Assembly: GCA_037447655.1 (NCBI GenBank)
Contig: JBBHKE010000135.1
Location: 30,186 to 94,185 of the forward strand
Length of the DNA stretch: 64,000 bases
Direction of reading: 5' to 3'
Origin: Zygnema cylindricum
Lineage: Eukaryota; Streptophyta; Zygnematophyceae; Zygnematales; Zygnemataceae
The notes under the pieces were generated by a model. The model did no database searches and had not been told where the DNA came from. It saw only the letters and a list, made by a program, of their open reading frames with translations. The position numbers were made by a program, and so were the translations under genes. Shown piece after piece: positions 1 to 9,911 of this stretch (position 1 is its first letter; each line of letters opens with the position of its first letter).

Positions 1-2881
1 TGCACCCGATAAGTTTTCTGTCTGGAGGACAGCCCACTAGTTCCCAAGTATTCGCTTTCATGATAGAATTCATCTCATCATTTATGGCTCTGACACATCG
101 GTCTTTCTTGGACTGTCCATTGCCTCAGAGTATGACTGAGGCTCATCTGGGTGAGATAGCTTTGTTACCTTGTGAGCAGCCAGTTTATCTTTAAGTCTTT
201 TGCGGCTCCTCCGTCCTCCCTTGAAGTTCGAAGCTGGAATGGAGGAAAGTCTTCGATTCCTCTGCACGGTCTTATCAGCTCCCCTATCCATGAAAACAGG
301 TTCTAGCTCCTCTTCCTCTCTCTCCTTAGAGTGTGTAGAAATATGAGAGATTCTGGTATATCTCCCCTTTCTTGGATCTCCCTTGAATCTGCAATCACGT
401 TTTCACTTGTCTCCTTTCTAAAAAGATGTCAGTCATCCTCACTCTCGGACTCAAAATTGGTTCTGATTTTCTTGGTGTATTTGAAGGGATCAAATGACTT
501 CCCTTCATCCATGACAACTAGGTGTTTTACCATAATTATATCTTCTTTAGCTAAGTCATAGACTCTATATCCTTTGAAATTTTCATTGTATTCCACAAAA
601 TATCCTGGTGTTCTTTTAGCATTTAGTTTCCAGTTTTTCTTATCCGTGTCAAGACTGTAAACTTGGCTACCGAATACTTTCAAGTGAGAGATATCCGGTT
701 TCCTTCCAACCCATCTCTCATAAGGTGTCATTCCTTTGACGGTTGTAGTGAGGACTCTATTCTTAATGTAGTTAGCACAGTTCATGGCTTTTGCCCAAAA
801 TCTTCTTCCTATTTTCTTATCTGCCAACATACTACACACACTATCTCCCAAAGTCCGGTTCAACCTCTCAGCTACCCCATTTTGTTCTATATTATTTGGT
901 ACAATTTTTTGATGTTGAATACCCTCACCTCTTTAGTATTCTTCAAACTGGTTTGAGGTGTACTCTCCCCCATTATCACTTGTTATTCTCTTAATGTGGG
1001 TTGCGTGCAACTTTTCACTCCAGGCTTGGTATTCTTTGAAGTTCTTTGGTGTTTCAAACTTTGTTTTCAAAAAGTAGACTCTAAAATATTTGGACCAATC
1101 ATCAATAATCGTCAACATATATCTCTTCCCCCAAACCGAAGGTACTCTTGTTGGTCCCCATATATTTGTGTGGACCAGATCTAGTAATTTCTCACCTCTA
1201 TATTAAGCAGTTTTGGGAAAAGGAAGTCTGTGAGCCTTACCTTGGGCACAGCCACTACAATCATCCATCATTTAATTATCCCCAAACTGAATGACTTCTA
1301 CCACACCCAGCTTCTTCATTTCCCTCGGCCTATCAAAATGCACATGCCACAACCGCTTATGCTAGATCATCACTCTTCTTTTCATTACTCAGGTTAATCC
1401 TAAACATTCCTTGGCTACCGTCATCAATTGTGAAGTAGACTTTATCACCGTACTTAGCTGTAAAGACTCCCTTTCTAGTGAAGGTATCAAAATCCTTGTC
1501 ATCTAATATAGAGGTAGACACAAGATTTTTACTCAGCTGAGGAATGTAGAGCACATCTGAGAAGGTGAGTATAGAAGTCTTACCCTCCACTAAAACTTTT
1601 AGATCTATCGACCCCACTAGATCTATGATAACTACTCTCCAATCCCCATACTCTATTTCTATAATAGGGATCTTTCTTAGCTTAGTGAAGAGGTGCTTGT
1701 CACGGCACATATGCATGGATGCACCAGCATCGATGATCCATCTTTCCTTTGGAGCTACCCGAATGGCTCCAAAAGCACACTTGTGTTTTCGAGGAATCTC
1801 CTTCTCCTCCAAATTCTCTTCAAAGAGAAGCCCCCATCCTCTTCCTCAGAAGACATGTCCTCCTCGGTCTCTCCTTTCACTCGTGTGACCGCAAGTGCCT
1901 TTTTCTTCCCTTTGGAAGAACCCCCTCCACGGTTTTTTTGGAGCCTCACCTCCAACATCTTGATACAATCAGCTATCAAGTGTCCCAACTTTTTGCAGAA
2001 TGGCAAAGACCCTTTGGAGGCCTAAATTCTCCAGATTGATCCCCTTTGAAGTTGTTGTACGGCTTCTTTGGATCCTTCCTCCACTGGTCTATTCTAGCAG
2101 CTAGAGCTTGCACGCTCTTTCCTCCTCCGCGGATCTCGATGGTGTTCTCCTGTACGAGTATCATTCGGAACACGGTGTTCCACTTCCAAGAACTATCATC
2201 CATTTCTTGCACTCGGTACACTATGTTATCATACTCCCTTGGCAGCTTCATGATTAGAGTGTTAACTTTCATCTTCATTATGCCTGTCCATCTGGCACTC
2301 TCCATCTCCATATAAAGGCAAGAGAGATCATTACAGTAATCTAACATCTTCCCTCCTTTGTAAGTGTAACTCCCCAACCTTTGCCCCGCCAGCTGAAGCT
2401 TGTGAATGGTATCAACTCTATAAATCTCCACTAAAGTCATCCACAACTCCTCGACCTTGAAAATGTTAAGATGATAGGTCACCAAAGCTTAAGTGAGGCG
2501 CCTCAGAATGAAATACCTGGCATTCATGTTAGTTTACTCCCACATTAGAATATCGTTTTCCTCGGTTTTCACGACCACCGCTCAGGGTGCCGTGGTAATA
2601 GGAGTAAGAGGTGTCTCTTTTCCTTTCCCTTTTTCGGACACACTGTTGTGCTCATCGTCTGTCTCCTCCGTTCGAGCTGATGCTCTTGCAGAAAACCTTA
2701 CTCCATTAAACCTTGGTGGAGTCCCCTGAGATGGACGTTTCACTCGTCCATTAACAATACCCCAGTATCGTTTCTCACACAATGCCTCTGTCATCATGGC
2801 TTTCCACTAAATGAACCCAGATCCATTGAAAATAGGCACCTTAGAGGGTGGGCCCATAACCTGCAATTCTGTGTCCCCCAT
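1..2881 (-). pseudogene. copia A gag-pol (decayed, partial)
   Basis: The ATG at 2,881-2,879 lies inside the 5' LTR, 20 bases before its end, and reading continues through the primer-binding site. Gag occupies about 2,881-1,980 and contains the conserved stretch EALCEKRYWGIVNGRV. The zinc knuckle (CKKLGHLIADC) sits at a frameshift near 2,000. The protease core WIIDAGASMHMC is in the frame spanning 1,357-1,812. The integrase core lies at about 429-1,118, with SDNGGEYTSNQF visible, and the linker to RT is at 82-291. The RT start is recognisable at the window edge. An in-frame TAG near 2,808 and several frame changes make it a pseudogene. Family assignment is secure; exact lesion positions are approximate. 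Confidence 0.88.
2850..2861 (-). other. Primer-binding site, half-tRNA(iMet) type
   Basis: On the minus strand the 12 bases GGTTATGGGCCC directly follow the LTR end (TGCA). They are complementary to the anticodon arm of eukaryotic initiator tRNA-Met rather than to its 3' end. This is the half-tRNA priming known for Drosophila copia and yeast Ty5. The same 12-mer occurs at the same place in element C. Confidence 0.75.
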
Positions 2882-2975
2882 TGGATCACTAAATCGAAGA
2901 AGCCTCTTGATAGCTTTTGGCTGGCCCTCTTTCAATTTCGATTACTCCTACTTAAGGAGGCAAATAGACAATCTG

Positions 2976-3012
2976 ACTGCACCCTTGTGCAGTGTGGAAT
3001 CCCCTGAGTCCA
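2976..3012 (-). promoter_or_regulatory. Tandem hairpins in LTR R/U5
   Basis: Two neighbouring inverted repeats lie just downstream of the TATA box: ACTGCAC/GTGCAGT (2,976-2,993) and a GGACTC/GAATCC-type stem (2,996-3,011). The equivalent site in LTR D has stems with different paired bases, which suggests selection on RNA folding. Confidence 0.45.
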
Positions 3013-3189
3013 CAGGAAAAAGAATCAGTGAAAATGCTCAACCAGGCAATTAATTATCAAGTGGCAAATATGCCAATATTTATACAAGCTTGTTGGGAGA
3101 GAGGCAACTACTTCCGCAATCCTCTAAGTCCTAAATCCCTCTCAGAACCCCTATCTAGTGATGTACGAACCAATCAAAAGACTGTATAG

Positions 3190-3224
3190 TACAGAAAGGT
3201 ACTACGGCCGATGTACTTTCTGTA
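3190..3224 (-). promoter_or_regulatory. GTAC-rich U3 hairpin
   Basis: An inverted repeat (TACAGAAAGGTAC / GTACTTTCTGTA) lies about 105 bases upstream of the TATA box. A comparable hairpin occurs at the same relative place in LTRs B, E and I, so it may be a cis-regulatory element of the lineage. The function is inferred. Confidence 0.4.
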
Positions 3225-3840
3225 GGGCTGGTGTACGACAAGGTCATGCAGGGGACGTCTGTCTCCTTCGGACTTTTCCGCATGCTCCCCGGTATTCCCG
3301 CTTCCCAATGATATCTAGCCATGTGTCGACAGGTCATGTCACATCCAAAAACCGCCAAAACGGTCATTCAGGGATCTCGACGATGATACAGGTCGTTGGA
3401 TCTAAACCGTCTTTTAATGTTCGCCCTCCAAAATAACAAATGTCCGATATATTTGTTTTGTGCGCCCTAAATCCCAACTAGTTCCTATGTCTTTAATTTG
3501 TTATTATGTTAATCAGATTAATGATCTAGTTAATGTTTACATAGCTATCAAACCCTATGTATCCTAACTGACTTCTACGACACTCCGATAAGAGCTGACG
3601 GCTATACCTCGCTCTACCGGTCGGAGGTTTGAGTCTTGCCGCACTAAACCTTTATGTTGAGAGTGACTTAGGTCACTCTTTTGTCTTGCCTATAGAGCTG
3701 AGGCAGCAATGGCTCCACCGCCCTCTCTCTCTTTGAGTGACTACAACAAGTATGGGGGCTAGAGAGAGAAGGTGGAGGCAGGATGCCTGTGCTTTTCTTT
3801 TAGCTAATTTAACTAATTAAGACCTAGAAAATACCTCCCC

Positions 3841-5005
3841 TAAATCTAGTGATTTGAACTAGTAGCCGTTAGTAGGAATTTAGTTCAGTCTCAACTGACT
3901 CGTGGTCCATTAATTACATTAGGTCAAAGTCTGGAAAGTTAGTGTCCTTTTCAGGACTTTGTCTTATAATAGTGGAACAAATAATTACTTTTGGCCGCGG
4001 ATCTAGCCGCAGTCCGGAGCAAAACTTTTTGCCTCGAGGGTAGTACGGATTATTTTTTCTCATGTCATTTCCATTAAATTTGCTTGCCGCTCATTGGTTA
4101 ATAGCTTAGCTTTGACTTTTGGACTTGCAATTTGACAACTTTTGAGGTATAAGGCACTTGGGGTCAAAAGAGACTGGTTGCTCTTCAGTACTGTCTCCTG
4201 TGAAAAACCCTCAAAATTGCAAGAAACCTTCTTTTAGAGAATCTTTGCGTTCTTTCAACTCTATTGCCATCTTGGTTTTGGATCTGTCTTTTGTGGAAAT
4301 CACAGTCCGGGCGGGTAGTTGGCACTATCTTCCTTTTGGGTGGTTTTGGACTTTTTGCTGTTTGGAACTGAGAAAAGTCTGATCGGTTTTGAGGTGCGAA
4401 CACCAAAGGTTGCAAGAGTACCATACCTTTTGACGATACTATCGGGAGAGGGGTCGCCTTTTTCTAATTGTCATCGTTGATTGCTGGGGTATGTTAAGCT
4501 TGCTTCGCTAGATCTCATATTTTCTATCTTTTATTCTCTTTTGTGGGGCAAGTTGATATTGTTAAATCTGGAAAGCCAATCATATTTATTTATATATATC
4601 TACGTGGAAGTGCATTTGGCTATTTATTTGAAGTTCTTTTTGCTTTAGAGTAAATGTTCCGGAATAAACTTAAACCCCGTGGATTAGGACAGTGGGTTTT
4701 GAGGGAACACATGCGACAGACTTCATGTAGACAAAGCACAAAATTGGGATATCAGTCCAATTACCGAGACCCAAATCCCTTTCCCCGGCTAGGGGGGGAA
4801 AGGAAGGGGAAGGGGATTACTTTCGCCTTACCCGTGCGCTCATCATATTCCCTGTCCCACTATCTCTCCTATTTTGCATGCATATCTATCGTAGGGATTT
4901 GGGCAGCGTTCGCATTCGGGGTTTATTTGCAGGACTTCAATTCCGACGACTCCGAGCTATGGGCCCTTCCCTCATGTTAAATAGCCACGCTCGACAACGT
5001 CTCAA
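3841..5005. other. No gene recognised
   Basis: About 1.2 kb between elements A and B. Short open frames exist (for example 4,654-4,980) but show no recognisable domain, no homology by eye to the neighbouring gag, and no splice context I trust. It may contain degraded LTR sequence. Confidence 0.5.
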
Positions 5006-8000
5006 ATAGGATTATGTTATTTTTGCAAAAAACCCGGACACTATATGGAAGAGTGTGTCAAACTTGCATATCCTCGACTGAAAGATGGAAAAAGAACCTC
5101 AAAGGATGGAGGAAAGAAAAAGGCTTTCCTGACTCAAGTTCATGATGAGAAAGAGGACGAAGAAACCGAACCGGAAGAGGAGCTTGAAGAGCTTCTTCTT
5201 AATACAAAAAATACTGAAAAGCATGTCGACATTCCACGGAGACAAAAGTGTGCTTTCGGAGGTAAGAGGGATCCACCCGATGTTGAATGGATCATAGACT
5301 CAAGGGCCTCAATGCATATGTGCAAAGATAAGAGGTGGTTCACTAAATTGAGAAAGATCCCAACAGTTGAGATAGAGTACGGAGATGGTAGAGATGAAAC
5401 CACAAGTCTAGTTCGAACTGTTGACTTGAAGGTTCTAGTTGATGTAAAGGCCTCAATTGTAACACTCTCATACGTTCTTTACATTCCACTGCTTAGCAAG
5501 AACCTAGTCTCAACAGTTGTACTAGATGAAAAAGAGTTTGAAACAGGAACTAGGAAAGGAATCTTCACAACAAGCTTTGATAATGGGGTTTATTTCATAG
5601 TTGAGAAGGGGAGAAAATGAATGTTCAAAATTGTACTTTGCAATGAAAAAAGTGTTCTCTACTAGTGTGGAAGTGAGTTGATGCTTTGGCACAAAAGGTT
5701 GGGGTATGTGCATTTAGATAGTTTAAAGAAAAAGGGAATAATGGAGGGTATTACTTTTGAGGATGATGAGACATTTGTTGATTGTAGAGGATGTGCCCAA
5801 GGGAAGATTCATAGACTTCCATTTCCAAAGGCAAACACATTTAGGAGAGAGAAAGTATTAGATCTAGTTCACACTAATGTTTGGAGACCTGCTAGGTATG
5901 CTTCACAAGAAAGAATTCATCATAAGAAAATTGTTCCGTATAATCTGGAACAAAAAGGAGTAGCAGAAAGAGTGAATAGAACTTTAGAAGATATGTCATG
6001 AAGTATTTTAAGTGATAAGAGGATAGGGTTACAATTTTGGGCAGAGTCTATGAACTATGCTAATTTCATCAAAAATAGAGTCGTAACTTCAGCAAATAAG
6101 AACGAAACTCCGTAGGAGAGGTGGACAAGAAAAAAGCCTAATTTGTCTAGTTTGAGGGTGTTTAGAAGTGAAGTATTGAGTTTGAATTCTGATAAGACTA
6201 AATCGAAGTTAGAGGGGAGAGGGAAACCAGGATATCTAGTAGGATATGATGAGAGCACAAAAATATACCGAGTGTATGACTTGAAAAAGAGAGATATAAT
6301 TTTGGTAAAACACATAGTGGTGATGAATGAAGAGAAGTCCATTGATCCATTCAAATATAAAATCAGATTTGAAATGCATCAGTTTTCTGACTTTGACTTT
6401 GAAAGTGAAAAGAATGAAGATGGAGAAAAAGAAAAATCTGCAGATCTACCAAAGGAGGAGGAAAGGACAACATCCGAGAAAACGCCACAATACGAAGTGG
6501 AAACCGATGAGGAACTTGATGAGACACCAGAATTGGAAGATAGGGGAGCTGAAAATCTTCCTAAACAAAACCCAAGGATGCCTTTCATACCGGCTTCCGA
6601 GTTTAAAGGGGGAAGAAGAAGTAGTAAATGACTTCAAGAAAAACAAGTAAAAACCAACTCACAAAGATGTCGCACCCAGATAAACCTCAGATATACTTAG
6701 AGGCCATAAACACCCCAAAAAGTAGCCGGTGGATCACTGCTATAAATGAAAAAATGTCCTCCTTCATGGAAGCCAATATATGGGAGTTGGTAGGTTGCCC
6801 AACGAACCGAAAATCAATCGGATGTAAGTGGGTATTTAAACTTAAATAAAATCCGGATAATACAATTTAGAGGTACAAAGCTAGGTTGGTTGCAAAAGGT
6901 TATATTCAAAAAGAGGGGATAGACTATGAAGAAACCTTTGCACCAGTTTTTCTTTCTGTTAGAATTTTCTTAAGTTTAGCCGCAGCAACGGATATGGAAA
7001 TACACCAAATGGATATTAAAACTACATTTTTGCACGGAGAGTTGGAAGAAGAAATTTACATGAGGCAACCGGAAGGATTCATAGAAATTGGGGAAGAAAG
7101 CAATGTATGCAAACTGATAAAATCACTTAATAGGCTTAAACAAGCCCCGCGACAATTGAATATAAAGCTACACCAATTTCTGACCGGTTTGGGGTATATT
7201 AGCATTAGTTCAAATCACTCCATATATTTATTCGAGGATGAGAATGGAGTGATATTTATTGCTATTTATATGGATGGTTTGTTTGTCCTAAGCAAGTCGT
7301 TACATAAGATTAACAAACTAAAACGAGATCTTAAAAGCCGCTTTGATATGAAAGATCTCAATGAAGCAATGTACATTTTGGGAATTTAGATGGAAAGAGA
7401 TATAGGGAATAGGATTATAAGACTAACTCAAAAAGAAGCAATCGGTAATATGCTAGAAAAAATTCAGATGGAAAAAGAAAACGGATGTACTACTTTCATA
7501 GATCTGAAGAAAGTGTTTGAAGGGAGTGAAGAGAGAGGAATATTGGTTATTAATGATGAGATGGATGAGATAGAAAGAAAATTTATGGAAAATATATGTT
7601 ATCGACAGATCGTAGGAAGTTTAATCTATTTTATGAAACTGTAACCGTCCGGATATAGCTGCAACTGTAGTGGTCTTTAGTAGAAGTCTAAATGAACCAA
7701 GAAAGAGAGATTGGGAGGCTGCCAAAAAGGTGATGAGGTATCTGGTGGGGACAATGGAATAGTGGTTGTATTTGGGAGGGGAGCACACTAACATCACCAC
7801 TAGGAGTGATGCCAGTTATGGAGATGTGCCTTTAAGGCGGTGTACGATTGGATATGTATTACAAAGTAGATCTTGTGCATGTTGTTGGAGTAAAATGCAA
7901 CAAAAAGTAGTTGCTCAGTCAACTATGGAGGTTGAATACATGACTTCCTGTGCTGCCACCAAGAATTAATGTGGGTTAAATCTCTTCTTGGAGAACTTGG

Positions 8001-8241
8001 GTTCATGAAGTCTGGAACTCAAAATGTATTTTGTGATAATCAAGTTGTTATCTATATTGCAGCTATTTCGAAACATCACTTCAAAGCTAAGCATATGGAT
8101 ATTAGACTAAGCTGTCAAAGAAAAGGTTGAACATAAAATCATTAAACTGATTCATAAAACAGATAGAGAAATGATTGCAGACATGATGACAAAACCAGTG
8201 CCTTCCCCTAGGTTGATTAATTTAGAGAAAATTGTGGATTA
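5006..8241 (+). pseudogene. copia B gag-pol, 5'-truncated and internally deleted
   Basis: The element begins abruptly at the gag zinc knuckle (CYFCKKPGHYMEEC, about 5,018-5,060); most of gag and the 5' LTR are gone. Protease follows, but its D-S-G active site reads DSRAS. The GAG-pre-integrase zinc region (5,678-5,880) is then joined almost directly to the C-terminal part of the integrase, so the catalytic core is largely deleted near 5,885-5,915. RT spans about 6,700-7,600. Its active-site YVDD reads YMDG at 7,267-7,278, which should abolish catalysis. RNase H follows at 7,640-8,240. Several stops and frameshifts are present. It is clearly a dead copy of the same lineage as A and C. Confidence 0.9.
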
Positions 8242-8264
8242 AAATTGAAAAGTGACTAAGATTT

Positions 8265-8832
8265 AAGGGGAGTGTTAAAAAGAGGTAATTAAATAGTTCA
8301 CTTCTCTATTTCAATTTTACTTTAAAAGGAGACAGAGTGAGGATCAAAGGCACGACATGGTTGCCGGCATATTTAGAAAGTGGCAGAATTTGAATTTAAG
8401 GATATTTTACCAAAATGTTGCCTACGTCCAAATTTGAACATAGGTTTGTGGTTCACTATGTAGATGTTAGCCTTATCCACTAAGGCGTTACTGAAACGAT
8501 AAACGTAATGGATTTCAAAGGTATATAAACAATATCGCGACCTCTAATTAACACCAAGTTAACGAAAAGGAACAATTCATGCACGTACGCGAATCTGAAC
8601 AATGTAAAATATGTTTTGTTCAGACGGCCAGCATTGTACCCGCCACTCGAAGTGAGCTTTTGGCAGCATTCCGAGATTGCATCACGCGGTGCCACCTGGC
8701 GCCGCATTATTTGATACCGGAGAAGAGGGGGGGGGAACCAAGGCTCCCGATTTGAGAGGTGTCACCTTGTAGACCATGTCGTACAATTGACGTACAATAA
8801 GTACATCGCCCATTGTACCTTCTTGTACTATA
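8265..8832 (+). repeat. copia B polypurine tract and 3' LTR (interrupted)
   Basis: The purine run AAGGGGAG is followed at 8,273 by TGTTAAAAAGAGG, a typical PPT/LTR junction. The LTR matches solo LTR E, including a tRNA-like antisense block at about 8,424-8,492 and a GTAC-rich inverted repeat at 8,781-8,827. It stops at 8,832 where element C begins, so C inserted into it. The LTR remainder is not found after C. Confidence 0.75.
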
Positions 8833-9911
8833 TGTAGAACTTAATGGTTCTTTTAGTATTTTCTAGGTTTAAAATGAAATGTAGAAAAAGAAGTTGAAGC
8901 AATCTGCCTCTAACTTCTCTCTCCAACTCCCACACTTGTTGCAGTCACTGAGAAATTGGAGAGGAAGTTAGAGCCATGGTTCCCTATGCTATCAAGAGAT
9001 TTACGGGTAATATATTAGTTGATTTACGGGTAGTTAAGTAGTTGATTTACTATAAAGGCTGTCGGTTCTAGGATTTGAACGTGGTACCTACGGTGAATTA
9101 GTGCGGTCGGTAGCCAGTAGACTCGTCCATTAAGTCTACATGTAGTGGTAAGTGATATAGGGTTTAATAAGTATATAAACGTTAACGTGTAGGCTAATTC
9201 ATTTAACGACAACTATATACGCGATACATAGAGTCAGTTGAGTCAGTTATGAAAAGTACGAATTATAAGTACAGAGAAGAAACAAATACCGCGAATTTGA
9301 TTCGATGGCGAAACAAATATCATGCAAATATTTATGACGGCTACGACTGAAATCGACATTTGATCGGACGGCCGAAAAGAATGCCGCGATCGCGGAAGAT
9401 GATTTCGGCGGTTTATGGTCAGTGCCAAATTGGATGACACGTGGCACCACGACATTGGATTTTGGCATCTCAGGGATTACGGAAACGTATCCGGATATGA
9501 CATGTGTCGACTTTTCGGCCATGTCGTACAATGTCCGTACAAAAATTACACCTGCAATTGTACCTTTCCGTACAGCGCAGTTATATGATTGGTGCCGTAT
9601 GTCAGTAGAAAGAGTTTTAGAGAGAGATAGGACTTAGAAAAATTTGGTAGATAGGACCGTCTCTCCTAAAGAGCTTCTGTACAAAAGGTCAACTTTAACC
9701 CTCTAAAACTTACTACTCAGCGGAGCAAATTCAGAGAATCTTTTTGCTATCGACTCAAGGGAGTCTTGCCTTTACAGGGTGAAGGTGGAAAGAGAATTTT
9801 TGTCTGCCAAGATAGCAGTTATTCTTGCTAAAACACAAAGGGGACACGGTTATCCTAAAGGCTTCTTGCAAGCAGCCCTTTCTGAGGACTTATGGAGGTC
9901 TCGCTATTGCA
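8833..9911 (+). repeat. 5' LTR of copia C
   Basis: This LTR is 1,079 bases long, starts TGTAGAAC and ends TTGCA directly before the primer-binding site. It contains a tRNA-like block in antisense at about 9,058-9,140, a GTAC-rich block at 9,520-9,580 and a gag ATG at 9,892-9,894. The LTR end is therefore protein-coding. Confidence 0.8.

Larger units (their letters stand above)
1..3840 (-). mobile_element. Ty1/copia element A, 3' part cut by window edge
   Basis: An LTR retrotransposon read on the minus strand. From right to left it shows a 5' LTR, a primer-binding site, gag, protease, integrase and the first residues of reverse transcriptase. The protease-integrase-RT order defines the copia superfamily. 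The element continues beyond base 1, so RT, RNase H and the 3' LTR are not visible. Coding is broken by stops and a frameshift. It belongs to the same lineage as elements B, C and D, judged by shared gag and integrase wording and the shared primer-binding site. Confidence 0.9.
2862..3840 (-). repeat. 5' LTR of copia A
   Basis: This aligns in wording and order with the LTRs of C, D, E, H, I and G: a U3 start around TATTTTCTAGGTCT, a GTAC-rich hairpin, a TATA box, then U5. The TATA-like TATAAATATTGG is at 3,073-3,084 (minus), followed by two small hairpins at 2,976-3,012. The 3' end is fixed by the primer-binding site. The 5' end near 3,830-3,845 is approximate because the usual TGTT start is not obvious. 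Confidence 0.75.

Noticed and set aside
4654-4980. 108-codon open frame upstream of copia B
   Set aside because: No homology by eye to gag or any known family, and no convincing start or splice context.
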